Below are positions 6,181-6,723 of a stretch of DNA of 6,723 nt, piece by piece. Both the position numbers and the translations under genes were made by a program. How positions within the stretch are numbered: position 1 is the first letter of the stretch; every line of letters starts with the position of its first letter. The notes under the pieces were generated by a model. That model saw nothing but the letters and a program-made list of their open reading frames with translations, made no database searches and was not told the origin of the DNA. Source of the DNA: Deltaproteobacteria bacterium (GTDB lineage: Bacteria > Desulfobacterota > Desulfobacteria > Desulfobacterales > SURF-7); assembly GCA_019307665.1 (NCBI GenBank), contig JAFDJC010000180.1, forward strand, positions 1 to 6,723, read 5' to 3'.

Positions 6181-6208
6181 ACAAATAACATTCATACCTT
6201 AAAACCAT

Positions 6209-6723
6209 ATGGTTGCACTACTCATTTTCACAGCATTTGTTTTCGGGTTTATTGCCAGACAATTTGGTTTACCACCGCTTGTAGGGTTCCTTGCCGCAGG
6301 ATTTGGCCTCAATATCTTTGGAGTGGAGGCCACCGAAACCCTGCATCAATTATCTGATGTCGGTATCATCCTGCTGCTCTTCAGCATAGGCCTCAAAGTA
6401 AAGATAAAAAAACTGCTTGAACCGCAGATCTGGGGAACTGCGTCTTTGCACATGACCATCACTGTCGTGCTGCTTGGCGCTGTCTTTTATGGATTCAGTC
6501 TTGCAGGGCTCTCCTTTTTTAGCAGCCTCGATCTATCTGCTTCATTGATCATTGCCTTTGCACTTAGTTTCTCAAGTACGGTCTTCGCGGTCAAAATTCT
6601 TGAAGAAAAGGGAGAAATGACATCAAGACATGGCCGTATCGCCATTGGGATTCTGGTAATACAGGACCTGCTTGCTGTTATTTTCATCACAATATCAAGT
6701 GGCAAGATTCCATCCCCGTTTGC
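6209..6723 (+). CDS. Kef-type monovalent cation:proton antiporter (partial, 3' end outside window)
   Basis: The first 171 residues of a CPA2-family membrane antiporter are visible. These proteins exchange K+ or Na+ for H+ across the inner membrane and often carry C-terminal TrkA/RCK nucleotide-binding domains, which would lie outside the window. Visible family landmarks are GLPPLVGFLAAGFGLN in the first helix region (20-35), SDVGIILLLFSIGLK (49-63), the FSSTVFAVKILEEKGE segment (121-136), and HGRIAIGILVIQDLLAV (141-157), where Asp153 of the QD pair is the expected ion-binding acid. Hydrophobic segments are spaced as in the first five helices of the family. ATG 6209 is the only start: the same frame is closed by TAA at 6200. 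No Shine-Dalgarno sequence precedes it, so translation is probably modest. It is divergent from the pirin operon; a regulatory link is not shown. Confidence 0.9.
   Translation, partial: MVALLIFTAFVFGFIARQFGLPPLVGFLAAGFGLNIFGVEATETLHQLSDVGIILLLFSIGLKVKIKKLLEPQIWGTASLHMTITVVLLGAVFYGFSLAGLSFFSSLDLSASLIIAFALSFSSTVFAVKILEEKGEMTSRHGRIAIGILVIQDLLAVIFITISSGKIPSPF

Larger units (their letters stand above)
5593..6208. other. Divergent intergenic region, 616 bases without an intact gene
   Basis: This region separates the leftward pirin operon from the rightward antiporter gene. From left to right it holds the operon's Shine-Dalgarno sequence and inverted repeat; a 45-codon orphan frame (5682-5819) with no Shine-Dalgarno sequence; a hairpin with perfect eight-base arms, TGTTTCAT/ATGAAACA (5756-5779); a coding-like frame with internal stops (5875-6180); and a 20-base near-palindrome (6096-6115). 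No tRNA, known riboswitch or terminator was recognised. The length is generous for two divergent promoters, in keeping with loss of a former gene. Confidence 0.55.

Overview
The window looks like chromosomal DNA of an anaerobic, moderately low-GC bacterium. My best guess is a sulfate-reducer-like member of the Desulfobacterota. This is inferred from a quinone-linked anaerobic glycerol-3-phosphate dehydrogenase (GlpA/GlpB), a DUF3786 protein with a CO-dehydrogenase-type iron-sulfur motif, and no aerobic markers. No marker gene is present to settle the taxonomy.

Positions 1-2824 (minus strand) hold the glpA-glpB operon. glpA begins at a TTG fixed by a good Shine-Dalgarno sequence, and its stop overlaps the glpB start by four bases (ATGA). 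glpB runs off the left edge close to its expected C-terminus. glpC, the usual third gene, would lie outside the window. Upstream of glpA is a 13-base homopolymer inside a plausible promoter spacer. Beyond it, on the plus strand, is a coding-like frame interrupted by stop codons, which may be a decayed gene.

Positions 3211-3531 (minus) encode a small lipoprotein of unknown function with its own ribosome binding site. Positions 3663-5592 (minus) look like one operon, transcribed from right to left: a 65-residue two-helix membrane protein with a near-ideal Shine-Dalgarno sequence, a pirin-family bicupin, and the iron-sulfur/DUF3786 protein. The gaps are 40 and 21 bases. An inverted repeat upstream of the first gene is a candidate operator.

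Positions 5593-6208 contain no intact gene that I can defend. There is one 45-codon orphan frame, plus a second plus-strand frame (5875-6180) that reads like protein but has two internal stops. At 6209 a Kef-type monovalent cation:proton antiporter starts on the plus strand, divergent from the pirin operon, and runs off the right edge.

There is no RNA gene, CRISPR array, transposon or attachment site that I can support. The parts most worth a second look are the membrane protein-pirin-DUF3786 operon, the two decayed-looking frames, and the homopolymer in front of glpA. None of these amounts to a demonstrated new system.
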